Source: Actinomycetota bacterium | GTDB lineage: Bacteria > Actinomycetota > Actinomycetes > JACCUZ01 | Assembly (NCBI GenBank): GCA_030841035.1 | Contig: JAVEDI010000090.1 | Span: 1-37,736 of the forward strand | Direction of reading: 5' to 3' | Length of the DNA: 37,736 nt | Shown here: positions 20,698-28,132 of the stretch, in pieces | How positions within the stretch are numbered: position 1 is the stretch's first letter | Layout of the letters: each line of letters begins with the position of its first letter | Translations under genes and position numbers: made by a program | The notes under the pieces: generated by a model | What the model saw: only the letters and a program-made list of their open reading frames with translations | The model's database searches: none | Told to the model about the DNA's origin: nothing

Positions 20698-21866
20698 CCA
20701 CGGTCCCCGACCCCGAGGTGTGGGCCCGGGCCGCGCTGAGCCGGCTGGCCGAGCCTGACGACGTCTCGCTGGGCGCACAGGTCGACGACCGGGGGGCGGC
20801 CCAGGTGCTGGCCGAGATCCGCGAGGGCAGCTACCAGTCCGCGCGCATCGGCTCCTACCGAGCCCGGCTGGCGACCCTCGACGTCGCCGCCGACCTGGCC
20901 CGCGTGCGGGGGCTCGGCGGCCGGCTGGTCACACCCGGCGCTCTCGAGTGGCCCGGCTGTCTCGACGATCTCGGCCCGCGCCGCCCGCTGATCCTCTGGG
21001 TGACCGGTGAGGGCGACCTGTCGCTGCTGACCCGCCGCGCCGTCGCGGTCGTCGGCGCGCGGGCCTGCAGCAGCTACGGCGAGCACGTCGCGGTCGACCT
21101 GGGGGCCGGGCTCGCCCAGCGCGGCTGGACGGTCGTGTCCGGGGCCGCCTTCGGCATCGACGTGGCGGCCCACCGCGGCGCGCTGGCGACCGAGGGCGGC
21201 ACCGTCGCCGTGCTGGCCTGTGGTGTCGACATCGTCTATCCCAGCGCGCACGGGAGGCTGCTGTCCGCCGTGCGGCGCGGCGGGGTCGTGATCTCTGAGG
21301 TGCCGCCGGGCGCCCGGCCGACCAAGAGCCGGTTCCTCGCCCGCAACCGGGTGATCGCCGCCCTCAGCCGGGGAACGGTGGTGGTCGAGGCGGCGATCCG
21401 CAGCGGTGCCCGCAACACCGCCGGGCACGCGGAGAGCCTGTCGCGCCCCGTGATGGCGGTCCCGGGTCCCGTCACCTCGCCCATGTCCGCGGGCTGCCAC
21501 GAGCTCATCCGGCTGGGCGCGTCGATGGTGACCGACAGCGCCGACGTCATCGAGCTCGTCGGGGCTCTGGGCGACGACGCGGCCCCGGAGCGCCGCGGCG
21601 AGCAGCGGGCCCACGACGGCCTCGACGAACCCACCCTGCGGGTGCTCGACGCGCTCCCGGTCCGGCAGTACGCCGGCCTGTCCAGCATCGCCCGGGTCGC
21701 CGGTCTCGACGATCCGACCGTGCTGCAGGCGCTCGCGCTGCTCACCGTGCGTGACCTCGCGGTCGAGCGCAGCGGCACCTGGCGGCGCGCGCTCGAGCAC
21801 GGCCAGCCCCAGGTCCCGCCACGCGGCGGTGCTGCTTGCCACGGTGCGTCGGGGCCCGCGCAGTAG
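20694..21866 (+). CDS. dprA: DNA-processing protein DprA
   Basis: A 390-residue DprA/Smf protein that loads RecA on incoming single-stranded DNA. The Rossmann core has AVVGARACSSYGEHVA, SGAAFGIDVAAHRGAL, CGVDIVYPSAH, ISEVPPGARPTKSRFLARNRVIAAL and PGPVTSPMSAG. A C-terminal winged-helix domain (about 310-370) follows. The last ~27 residues, after TWRR, are Gly/Pro/Ala-rich and lie in the ~100-bp repeat that flanks the downstream island. Compared with the other repeat copy at 24110 there is a 1-base indel, so this tail may be frameshifted. Confidence 0.94.
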   Translation: MTTVPDPEVWARAALSRLAEPDDVSLGAQVDDRGAAQVLAEIREGSYQSARIGSYRARLATLDVAADLARVRGLGGRLVTPGALEWPGCLDDLGPRRPLILWVTGEGDLSLLTRRAVAVVGARACSSYGEHVAVDLGAGLAQRGWTVVSGAAFGIDVAAHRGALATEGGTVAVLACGVDIVYPSAHGRLLSAVRRGGVVISEVPPGARPTKSRFLARNRVIAALSRGTVVVEAAIRSGARNTAGHAESLSRPVMAVPGPVTSPMSAGCHELIRLGASMVTDSADVIELVGALGDDAAPERRGEQRAHDGLDEPTLRVLDALPVRQYAGLSSIARVAGLDDPTVLQALALLTVRDLAVERSGTWRRALEHGQPQVPPRGGAACHGASGPAQ

Positions 21867-21878
21867 GCCCGTGACGGG
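21779..21878 (+). repeat. Imperfect direct repeat, left copy (dprA 3' end)
   Basis: About 100 bp that match 24110-24208. The first 19 bases agree at 18 positions (CTGGCGGCGCGCG then TCGAG); a diverged 17-base stretch follows (16 in the other copy); then 64 bases align without gaps with 53 identities. The left copy covers the last 88 coding bases of dprA (through its stop) and 12 bases beyond. The two copies bracket the 2.3-kb riboswitch/SipW island. Confidence 0.8.
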
Positions 21879-21903
21879 TGAGTGGACCCTGCCGCCGGGA
21901 CGG

Positions 21904-23439
21904 TCAGACGCCGGCGCTGACGGTCGCGCTGCTCTCGCCCTGCGGCGCCCGCGTGCTGTATCGGTAGGTCACGCCCTCATCCTGCACGATGTAGGTGTCC
22001 ACTCCGCTGCGCGACCAGTGCAGGACGAGCAGGCCGTAGCGCTCGGCGAGGCGGACGAGCATGGGGAACTCGCTGACGTCGACGACCGGGCGCCCGGGCG
22101 CGGCGGCCACCGGCTGGACGGACAGCAGCAACTGACCGTGCTGGCGGCGGATCCGCTCGGACTCGGCGAGCGGCTGCGACCGACGGGCGATCAGGGCAAG
22201 CAGTCCGGCGATGACCGCGGCCAGGCCCACGGCTGCGGCCGAGACCTTCCGGGCCAGCGCCCCGGTCATCGAACGGCCCGTGAAGGTCAGCCGGCTCGCC
22301 GCCTGTCGGGTCGAGGTGACGGGGGTCGATTCCTTGATGGTCAGCTTGGCGCCGTCGCCGTCGGTCAACCGCAGCGCGGTCGGGTCGAGCTGGAAGCTGA
22401 GCGTGGGCTCGAACGGTTGGGTGGTGCCGGGAGTGCTCACCGTCGGGGCGATGGTGACGCTGACGGCGCCGGCCGGGATGCCGGTCGCCTTCCCCGCCGC
22501 GTCGGCGCGCCGCTGCAGAGCACTCAGGTCGAGGCTGACCCTGCCGTCGTACCTGCCGCCGTCGAACGTCTCCCGACCGGAGAGCGGGACGGTTGAGCGC
22601 CACCCGCTGGACGTGGCCAGCTTCGCCGCCACCGAGACGGTGCCGTGGCCGCCCGGCGACGCGCCGGTGAATCGCAGGCGGAGCGTGACGTTGTCCGTCA
22701 GCCGGCGGAACACGGGCTCCGGGGCGGTAACGGTGGTTCCGTCGTATGCCGGCGACTGCGGGACCGTCGCGGTGTAGGAGAACTGCATCCGCGAGGTGGC
22801 CTGAGTCGACGCCGCGGTGGCGTGCTCGACCGGTCGCGTCCAGGCCACGAGTCCCAGGGCCGACCCCGCAATGCCGAGCGCCGCGGCGACCGCAGCCGTG
22901 GAACGCAACGCGGGCGGCAGGGCTGGCGCCCCCGTCGCGAGCCGCGTTCTAGGAGGTGCGGCATGGCGGGACACGTTGCGTTCCTTCCTGCGGCGGCGAC
23001 GGGTGCGGGTGAAAGCGGGGCCGCCGGTTGCGAACAGCGCGAACGCGGCGAGACCCAGTCCGCCAGGACTGGCGGCGCGCTTGAGCCAGAGTCCGCCCTG
23101 CGGGACGTGGAGGAGCGCCTTGCCGATCAGCTGGCTGTGCGTCGGCTTCTCCGGGTCTAGCCACGAGTTGTTGTCGCCCTTGAAGACGTACCGATCGCCT
23201 TCGATTGCCACGATGCGGTGCAGGACGACGGTGTTGAGCATCGGTGAGTCGTAGGCCGTAACGTCGCCGACCGCGTATGACGTCGCGGGACGAACGACGA
23301 CGAGGTCCCCAGGGCTGAACCGCGGCTGCATGGAGACGCCATGCGTCACCACGGCTCGGGGCACCTGGTCGACAAGCAGGACGAACGGGAGCACGGCGAC
23401 ACACAGCCCTAGCGCCCATAGCGCTCTGGCACGCCGCAT
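21904..23439 (-). CDS. SipW-like signal peptidase fused to a DUF5305-type domain
   Basis: A 511-residue membrane protein. Residues 1-145 are an S26B (SipW/archaeal/ER-type) signal peptidase: a membrane helix (7-24), S36 in THGVSMQP, H74 in VVLHRIV and D89 in FKGDNNSWLDP, so the general base is His and not Lys as in the LepB at 16566. A basic loop (RTRRRRRKER) follows, a second helix (about 181-200), and a large external beta-rich region (FSYTATVPQSPAYDGTTV onward) of the DUF5305 type. A last helix near residues 405-428 precedes a C-terminal tail containing LVLHWSRSGVDTYIVQDEG. The ATG at 23439 has GGGAG 7 bases upstream. Its substrate is probably the small protein encoded 44 bases upstream. 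The DUF5305 name is from memory of the family. Confidence 0.85.
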   Translation of the reverse strand: MRRARALWALGLCVAVLPFVLLVDQVPRAVVTHGVSMQPRFSPGDLVVVRPATSYAVGDVTAYDSPMLNTVVLHRIVAIEGDRYVFKGDNNSWLDPEKPTHSQLIGKALLHVPQGGLWLKRAASPGGLGLAAFALFATGGPAFTRTRRRRRKERNVSRHAAPPRTRLATGAPALPPALRSTAAVAAALGIAGSALGLVAWTRPVEHATAASTQATSRMQFSYTATVPQSPAYDGTTVTAPEPVFRRLTDNVTLRLRFTGASPGGHGTVSVAAKLATSSGWRSTVPLSGRETFDGGRYDGRVSLDLSALQRRADAAGKATGIPAGAVSVTIAPTVSTPGTTQPFEPTLSFQLDPTALRLTDGDGAKLTIKESTPVTSTRQAASRLTFTGRSMTGALARKVSAAAVGLAAVIAGLLALIARRSQPLAESERIRRQHGQLLLSVQPVAAAPGRPVVDVSEFPMLVRLAERYGLLVLHWSRSGVDTYIVQDEGVTYRYSTRAPQGESSATVSAGV

Positions 23440-23483
23440 CACCGCGCTCCCGTCCGACCGTTGGGTGACGCCAGCCCTTCCCG

Positions 23484-23858
23484 CTAGTTGGCGACGAGCG
23501 CGAACTTGGTCGCGCCACCCACGGGCTGATTGACCGCACAGGTGTACGTCGTCTGCGAGGTCGCGTCGTACGTGCCGGCGTCGGAGCAGGTCGCGGGTGC
23601 CGCATCGTTGAAGGCAACCTGGATCGTCTTGCCAGTGGTGTCCGTGGCCAGGGTGAGCCCGACCGAAGTGATCGTGTCACCGGCAGCGTTGGTGTTGTAG
23701 GTGATGGCCGAAGCGGTCACCCCGGTGATGGTCTGGGACCCGTACCCCTTGACCACGCTCGGGGTGGGCACCTCGTTGCTGGCGGTGAAGGCGGAGCCGG
23801 CTGTGGCGATGACGCCGGCGATCGCGAGCGCTCCGAGGAGCTTGCTCTTGTGGTGCAT
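23484..23858 (-). CDS. Small secreted fibre-like protein with SipW-type signal peptide
   Basis: A 124-residue exported protein. The signal peptide is MHHKSKLLGALAIAGVIATA followed by GSAFTASN, the pattern seen in SipW-processed camelysin/TasA-like proteins. The mature part (about 100 residues) is rich in Thr, Ser, Ala and Gly with alternating beta-strand character (SQTITGVTASAITYNTNAAG) and two cysteines (C91, C107) that could form a disulfide. I chose the ATG at 23858: AAAGGA lies about 11 bases upstream and the frame before it is the riboswitch. It probably forms a surface filament or matrix protein; that is inference from the family resemblance and the adjacent SipW gene. Confidence 0.82.
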   Translation of the reverse strand: MHHKSKLLGALAIAGVIATAGSAFTASNEVPTPSVVKGYGSQTITGVTASAITYNTNAAGDTITSVGLTLATDTTGKTIQVAFNDAAPATCSDAGTYDATSQTTYTCAVNQPVGGATKFALVAN

Positions 23859-23879
23859 GGGTGGTGGCGTTCCTTTCAT

Positions 23880-23951
23880 TCGGTAGCCCGGCCGACCGCG
23901 TGGGTCCCGTGGCTTTGCGCCCCCGGCTCGCACCGGGTTTGCCCTTGTCTT
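23880..23951 (-). promoter_or_regulatory. Cyclic-di-GMP-I riboswitch (GEMM-I) in the fibre operon leader
   Basis: Read on the minus strand, the leader contains GGGCAAACC, a 6-bp P2 stem CCCGGU/GCCGGG capped by the GNRA tetraloop GCGA (plus-strand 23922-23937), GGCGCAAAGCCACGGG (the conserved CGCAAAGCC plus P3 side and tetraloop receptor), and GCCGGGCUACCG at the 3' end (plus 23881-23892). These are the conserved blocks of the GEMM-I aptamer, in order and at normal spacing. The aptamer ends 7 bases before AAAGGA, the ribosome-binding site of the fibre gene, so control of translation is likely, although whether c-di-GMP turns it on or off cannot be read. Confidence 0.92.
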
Positions 23952-24109
23952 GACGACCCTCTTGTCGTCCCCCCCGCCGATCACTTGACCGGTACACCCG
24001 ATTTTGAGGCGGAGCTACCAGAACATGTGGGTTGTCGGTGGCAGGTGAGCTGGTGAGGGGGGAGCAGATCCAGGTAGCTCTCCCTATCTAGTCCTCGCCC
24101 GGACAACCG

Positions 24110-24208
24110 CTGGCGGCGCGCGGTCGAGGGAAGCAGCGCCGAGCCCCGCCACGCAGCGGTGGTGCTTGCAACGGTGGCTGCGGGCCCGCACGGTAGGCGC
24201 GTGACGGT
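24110..24208 (+). repeat. Imperfect direct repeat, right copy (before xerC)
   Basis: Partner of 21779-21878, ending 5 bases before the xerC start. Read in the frame WRRAVEGSS...RHAAVVLATVAAGPHGRR it is open, and the matching frame of the left copy (RHAAVLLATVRRGPRSRP) is not the one dprA now uses. This looks like a remnant of an older dprA 3' end. Confidence 0.75.
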
Positions 24209-24213
24209 GGCCC

Positions 24214-25164
24214 ATGACTGACACGCCGGGCGAGCCCGACGGCGGTGGCGAGCTGCCGGCGGCGCTCGCCGGCGTCCTCGCCGACTACGAGCGCCACCTG
24301 CGATCGGAGCGTGGCCTGTCCCCGCACTCGGTACGGGCCTACGCCGGCGACGTGGGTTCGCTGCTCGAGCACGCCGCGCGGATGCGGCGTACGACGCCGG
24401 AGTCCCTCGACCTTGCGGTGCTGCGCAGCTGGCTGGCCCGGCAGGCCAGCTCCGGTCGGGCCCGCAGCACGCTGGCCCGCCGGGCCGCGGCCGCGCGGAC
24501 CTTCACCGGCTGGCTGGCCCGCACCGGGCGAGCACCCACCGACGCAGGGGCCCTGCTGGGCACGCCGCGGGGCGGCCGGACGCTGCCCGGCGTCCTGCGT
24601 CAGGACGAGGCCGGCGCCCTGCTCGACGTCGCCGCCGTCGCGGCCGACGACGACTCCCCCCTGGGGTTGCGCGACGTCGCGATGCTGGAGGTCCTCTACG
24701 CCACGGGCTGCCGGGTGGGCGAGCTGTGCGGCCTCGAGGACGACGACGTGGACTGGTCGCGGCGGGTCGTCCGCGTGCTGGGGAAGGGTGCGAAGGAGCG
24801 GGTGGTGCCCCTCGGTGTTCCCGCCGTGCGGGCCCTCGAGGCGTGGCTGGCGAGGGGCCGTCCCCAGCTGCGGGAAGCGAACAGCGGTTCAGCGTTGTTC
24901 CTGGGGGCACGAGGTAAACGTGTCGATCCGCGTACCGTGCGCCGAGTGGTCCACCGCCTGCTGGCGCACGTCGCGGGCGCCCCTGACCTGGGACCACACG
25001 GCCTCCGGCACTCCGCGGCGACCCACCTGCTCGAGGGAGGAGCCGACCTGAGAACCGTTCAAGAGCTTCTCGGCCACGCTACGCTCGCAACGACCCAGAT
25101 CTACACCCACGTGTCCGTTGACCGGCTGAAGGCGACATATGACCAAGCGCACCCACGGGCGTGA
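24214..25164 (+). CDS. xerC: Tyrosine recombinase XerC
   Basis: A 316-residue Xer recombinase that resolves chromosome dimers at dif with XerD. The N-terminal SAM-like domain ([20 protein letters not shown]) is intact. Catalytic residues: R167 (GCRVGEL), K191 (GKGAKERV), H262 and R265 (HGLRHS), H288 ([13 protein letters not shown]) and nucleophile Y297. All are present. Its place between dprA and whiG is the usual one in several actinobacteria, so it is the housekeeping recombinase and not an integrase of the adjacent island. No clear ribosome-binding site was seen before the ATG at 24214. Confidence 0.93.
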   Translation: MTDTPGEPDGGGELPAALAGVLADYERHLRSERGLSPHSVRAYAGDVGSLLEHAARMRRTTPESLDLAVLRSWLARQASSGRARSTLARRAAAARTFTGWLARTGRAPTDAGALLGTPRGGRTLPGVLRQDEAGALLDVAAVAADDDSPLGLRDVAMLEVLYATGCRVGELCGLEDDDVDWSRRVVRVLGKGAKERVVPLGVPAVRALEAWLARGRPQLREANSGSALFLGARGKRVDPRTVRRVVHRLLAHVAGAPDLGPHGLRHSAATHLLEGGADLRTVQELLGHATLATTQIYTHVSVDRLKATYDQAHPRA

Positions 25165-25204
25165 CGGCACATCTGCCGCCGCGGCGCCGAGGGGAGGGGG
25201 TGCT

Positions 25205-26020
25205 GTGAGCGCGGTGCGAACGGCCGACGGGGAGCCTGCCGCCGAGAAGACCGCGGCGGAGGCCGCTCTGCGGGAGCTGTGGCAGGGATTCAAGAAGTCC
25301 GCTGACCCGGCCCTGCGCGAGCGACTGATCCTGCACTACTCACCGCTCGTCAAGTACGTCGCCGGCCGCGTCGGCGTCGGGCTGCCGCCCAACATCGAGC
25401 AGGCGGACCTCGTCTCCTACGGCATCTTCGGGTTGATCGACGCCATCGAGAAGTTCGACCTCGAGCGCGCGATCAAGTTCGAGACCTACGCGATCAGCCG
25501 CATCCGCGGCGCCATCATCGACGAGCTGCGCGCGATCGACTGGATCCCGCGCTCGGTGCGCTACAAGGCGCGCGAGGTCGAGAAGGCCTACGCGGCCCTG
25601 GAGGCGCAGCTGCACCGCACGCCCACGGAGGCGGAGGTCGCGGCCGAGATGGGCATCAAGCTCGACGACCTGCACCAGATCTTCAACCAGGTCTCGTTCG
25701 TCAACGTCGTGGCGCTCGACGAGCTGCTCAGCGTCGGTGGGGAGAAGGGCGACAAGCTCAGCCTCGTCGACACCCTGGAGGACACCAAGGCCGAGGACCC
25801 GGTGCTCGCCTTCGAGTCCGAGGAGACCAAGTTCCTGCTCGCGAAGGCGATCAACACGCTGCCCGAGCGGGAGAAGATCGTCGTGACGCTCTACTACTAC
25901 GAGGGCCTCACGCTGGCCGAGATCGGCCAGGTGCTCGGGGTGACCGAGAGCCGTATCTGCCAGATGCACACCAAGGCCGTGCTCCAGCTGCGCGGCAAGC
26001 TGGCCGAGGGCCACGACTGA
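25205..26020 (+). CDS. whiG: WhiG/FliA-family RNA polymerase sigma factor
   Basis: A sigma-28-type factor of 271 residues from the GTG at 25205, preceded by a strong GGGGAGGGGG (about 25191-25200). An ATG at 25139, overlapping xerC by 26 bases, would give 293 residues. Regions 2-4 are complete: [50 protein letters not shown], and the C-terminal [35 protein letters not shown]. It closely resembles Streptomyces WhiG, which is bound by the anti-sigma factor RsiG armed with c-di-GMP. In motile actinobacteria the equivalent factor drives flagellar genes. Which process it controls here is unknown. No rsiG was seen in the window. Confidence 0.92.
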   Translation: MSAVRTADGEPAAEKTAAEAALRELWQGFKKSADPALRERLILHYSPLVKYVAGRVGVGLPPNIEQADLVSYGIFGLIDAIEKFDLERAIKFETYAISRIRGAIIDELRAIDWIPRSVRYKAREVEKAYAALEAQLHRTPTEAEVAAEMGIKLDDLHQIFNQVSFVNVVALDELLSVGGEKGDKLSLVDTLEDTKAEDPVLAFESEETKFLLAKAINTLPEREKIVVTLYYYEGLTLAEIGQVLGVTESRICQMHTKAVLQLRGKLAEGHD

Positions 26021-26044
26021 GTCCGAGGGTCAGGACCGCCCGGC

Positions 26045-26815
26045 TCACACGGAGTCGATCACCGACGTCGGTGCCATCACGATGCGCGGGTGGGCGACCG
26101 GGTCCAGCCAGCGCAGCAGCGCTCGCATGCCCGCTCTGCTGACCGAGACGCACCCGGCGGTCGGGTGGGGCGCGCTGACGTGCAGAAAGATGCCCCCGCC
26201 CGCGCCGGTGTCCGCCGTCCGGGTCGCGTACCGTTCGGCCCCGGCCCGGTAGACGCCTCCCGGCAGGTTGTAGTCGATCACCACGCTGTAGGCGTACTGG
26301 TCGCGGAAGTCCCACAGGCGCTCGGCGAGCCGCGGCCGCCACCGCGCCGTGTCGGTGCGGGTGAACTGGTAGACGTTGTAGGTGCGGGGGTCGCGACGGT
26401 CGTAGGGCCACCAGTCGTCGCGGTCGAAGCGCCGGAAGGGCAGCGCCGTGCCGGGGTCGGCGGCCGAGCCGAAGGCCCAGCGCAGCAGGTAGGTGCCCGA
26501 CGGCGTCTCGCCGCTGTGCTGGCGCCGTCTGCCCGGCGCGGCGAATCCGTGACTGCCCAGCCGGGCCCGCATCGGCGAGAACTGCTCGTGCCAGCGTCCC
26601 GTCGCGTCGCGGCGGAAGGTTCGCAGGGTCGCCCACGTCGTCGTGAAGGAGCCCGCGGTCACGACCACGACCTGGCGCGCATCACCGAGGTGGGTCAACC
26701 GGCTCGGGTGCCAGGCCGGGACGGCGCCGTCGACCGCCTGTGCACGGCCGAGCAGCCCGACGACGAGCGCCGCGCTCAGCACGGCGACCATCCCCAGCCG
26801 CGGTCCCTTGCGCAT
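26045..26815 (-). CDS. Exported L,D-transpeptidase-like (YkuD) protein
   Basis: A 256-residue secreted protein. Signal peptide MRKGPRLGMVAVLSAALVVG then LLGRAQA. The C-terminal half resembles YkuD/ErfK domains, with H212 in FLHVSAPHPTAGCVSVS and nucleophile C222; the usual SHGC(I/V)R motif is replaced by TAGCVS, as in a divergent subgroup. The preceding GETPSGTYLL fits the TPxGxF/Y motif. Such enzymes make 3-3 crosslinks in peptidoglycan or attach proteins to it. ATG at 26815 follows GGGAGGGATC. It is convergent with whiG, 24 bases apart. Confidence 0.82.
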   Translation of the reverse strand: MRKGPRLGMVAVLSAALVVGLLGRAQAVDGAVPAWHPSRLTHLGDARQVVVVTAGSFTTTWATLRTFRRDATGRWHEQFSPMRARLGSHGFAAPGRRRQHSGETPSGTYLLRWAFGSAADPGTALPFRRFDRDDWWPYDRRDPRTYNVYQFTRTDTARWRPRLAERLWDFRDQYAYSVVIDYNLPGGVYRAGAERYATRTADTGAGGGIFLHVSAPHPTAGCVSVSRAGMRALLRWLDPVAHPRIVMAPTSVIDSV

Positions 26816-26899
26816 CTGGTGATCCCTCCCGGGGTGTGACCCCGGCATTCTGCCCGTTCCGGCGCCGTCGGGGCGGTGGCCCGCCGCTAGGCTCGTCGG

Positions 26900-28087
26900 G
26901 TGTCGACCCGGCCGCTGACGGAGCAGCCCAACCCGCTCTGGGGCGAGGACTGGCCCCAGGTGCGCGAGCTGTGGCCGCTCGAGTCGACGGTCGTCCACCT
27001 CAACCACGGGGCGTTCGGTGCCGTGCCGACGGTGGTGCTGCAGGAGCAGCAGTCCTGGCGTGCCCGGATGGAGTCGAACCCGGTGCGGTTCTTCCTGCGG
27101 GAGCTGTCGCAGGCCCTGGGGCAGGCCCGCGCGGAGGTCGCGCGGTTCTTCGCCACCGACAGCGACTCGATCGCCTTCGTGCGCAACGCGACCACAGCGG
27201 TCAGCACCGTGCTGGCGACCCGCCGGCTGCAGCCCGGCGACGAGATCCTGCTGACCGACCACGCCTACGGCGCGGTCCTGATCGCCGCGCGCCGGTGGGC
27301 CGCGCTCTCGGGCGCCAGGGTCGTGATCGCGCCGGTACCGCTGCAGGGCGGCGACGACGAGGTGAGCGAGGCCGTCCTCGGCTGCGTCAACGGCCGCACC
27401 AAGCTGGCGATCATCGACCAGGTCAGCTCCCCGACCGCGCGCCGGATGCCGCTCGTCTCCCTCGTGCCGGCGCTGCAGGAGCGTGGCGTGCTGGTCATGG
27501 TCGACGGCGCGCACGCGGCGGGCATGCTCGCGGTCGAGCCGGACCGGCTCGGGACGGACTTCTGGACCGGCAACCTGCACAAGTGGTGCTGCGCACCGCG
27601 CGGCACGGCGGTCCTGCACGTCGCCGCGCCCCACCGGGCGTCGGTGCGTCCCCTCGTCGCGTCCTGGGCCGAGCCCGACGGCTTTCCCGAGGCCTTCAGC
27701 GTCGTCGGCTCCGACGACCTGACCGCTTGGCTGGCCGCCCCGCGTGCCCTGCGGCTGCTGGACCAGCTCGACCTCGCGCGGCTGCGCCGGCACAACGTCG
27801 AGCTCGCGGTGCTCGGGCAGCACACCGTGGCGGAGGCCCTGGGGCTCGAACGCTCGGCGTTGCCCCGGGACCCGGCGGTGAGCATGCAGCTGGTGCCGCT
27901 GCCGGCGGGCCTCGCGACCGACCCGGCCGCTGCTGCGGCCCTGCAGGCACGCATCGGCGAGCAGGCGGCTGTCGAGGTCGGCGTGACGACCTGGAACGGG
28001 CAGGGGTTCGTGCGCCTCTCCGCCCAGGCCTACAACGCGCCCTCGGACTACGAGCGGCTGGCCGCGCACCTGCCGTCCCTGCTCTGA
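26900..28087 (+). CDS. Class V aminotransferase, isopenicillin-N-epimerase-like
   Basis: A 395-residue fold-type I PLP enzyme. D202 in MVDGAHAAGM and the PLP-lysine K228 in GNLHKWCCAPRG are clear; LNHGAFGAVP near the N-terminus is characteristic of the CefD-like branch. This branch covers epimerases, cysteine desulfurase-like and C-S lyases, so the reaction is unknown. The GTG start at 26900 is divergent from the L,D-transpeptidase gene with an 84-base gap. Confidence 0.87.
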   Translation: MSTRPLTEQPNPLWGEDWPQVRELWPLESTVVHLNHGAFGAVPTVVLQEQQSWRARMESNPVRFFLRELSQALGQARAEVARFFATDSDSIAFVRNATTAVSTVLATRRLQPGDEILLTDHAYGAVLIAARRWAALSGARVVIAPVPLQGGDDEVSEAVLGCVNGRTKLAIIDQVSSPTARRMPLVSLVPALQERGVLVMVDGAHAAGMLAVEPDRLGTDFWTGNLHKWCCAPRGTAVLHVAAPHRASVRPLVASWAEPDGFPEAFSVVGSDDLTAWLAAPRALRLLDQLDLARLRRHNVELAVLGQHTVAEALGLERSALPRDPAVSMQLVPLPAGLATDPAAAAALQARIGEQAAVEVGVTTWNGQGFVRLSAQAYNAPSDYERLAAHLPSLL

Positions 28088-28132
28088 CGCGGGGCTGGCC
28101 GCGACCGGTCACCGGAGAGGGGGTCCGGGACA

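Larger units (their letters stand above)
23859..24213. other. Gap between fibre gene and xerC: riboswitch, repeats
   Basis: This 355-bp gap holds, on the minus strand, the leader of the fibre operon with the c-di-GMP-I riboswitch (23880-23951), and beside it a small hairpin GACGAC/GTCGTC (23952-23969). Further toward xerC are an 8-bp inverted repeat, GAGCTACC (24012-24019) and GGTAGCTC (24073-24080), and the right repeat copy (24110-24208). Both the fibre operon and xerC should have promoters here; I could not identify convincing hexamers for either. Confidence 0.8.

Noticed and set aside
21867-21903. A bidirectional terminator between dprA and the SipW-like gene.
   Set aside because: Only a 4-bp CCCG/CGGG stem is visible; too weak to list.
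23970-24110. A WhiG-type promoter upstream of the fibre operon (TCAAAAT, 16 bases, GTGATCGG on the minus strand).
   Set aside because: The match to the WhiG consensus is poor at both hexamers; I could not support it.
24214-25164. The tyrosine recombinase as the integrase of the adjacent island.
   Set aside because: Sequence and the dprA-xerC-whiG order indicate the housekeeping XerC, not a phage or island integrase.
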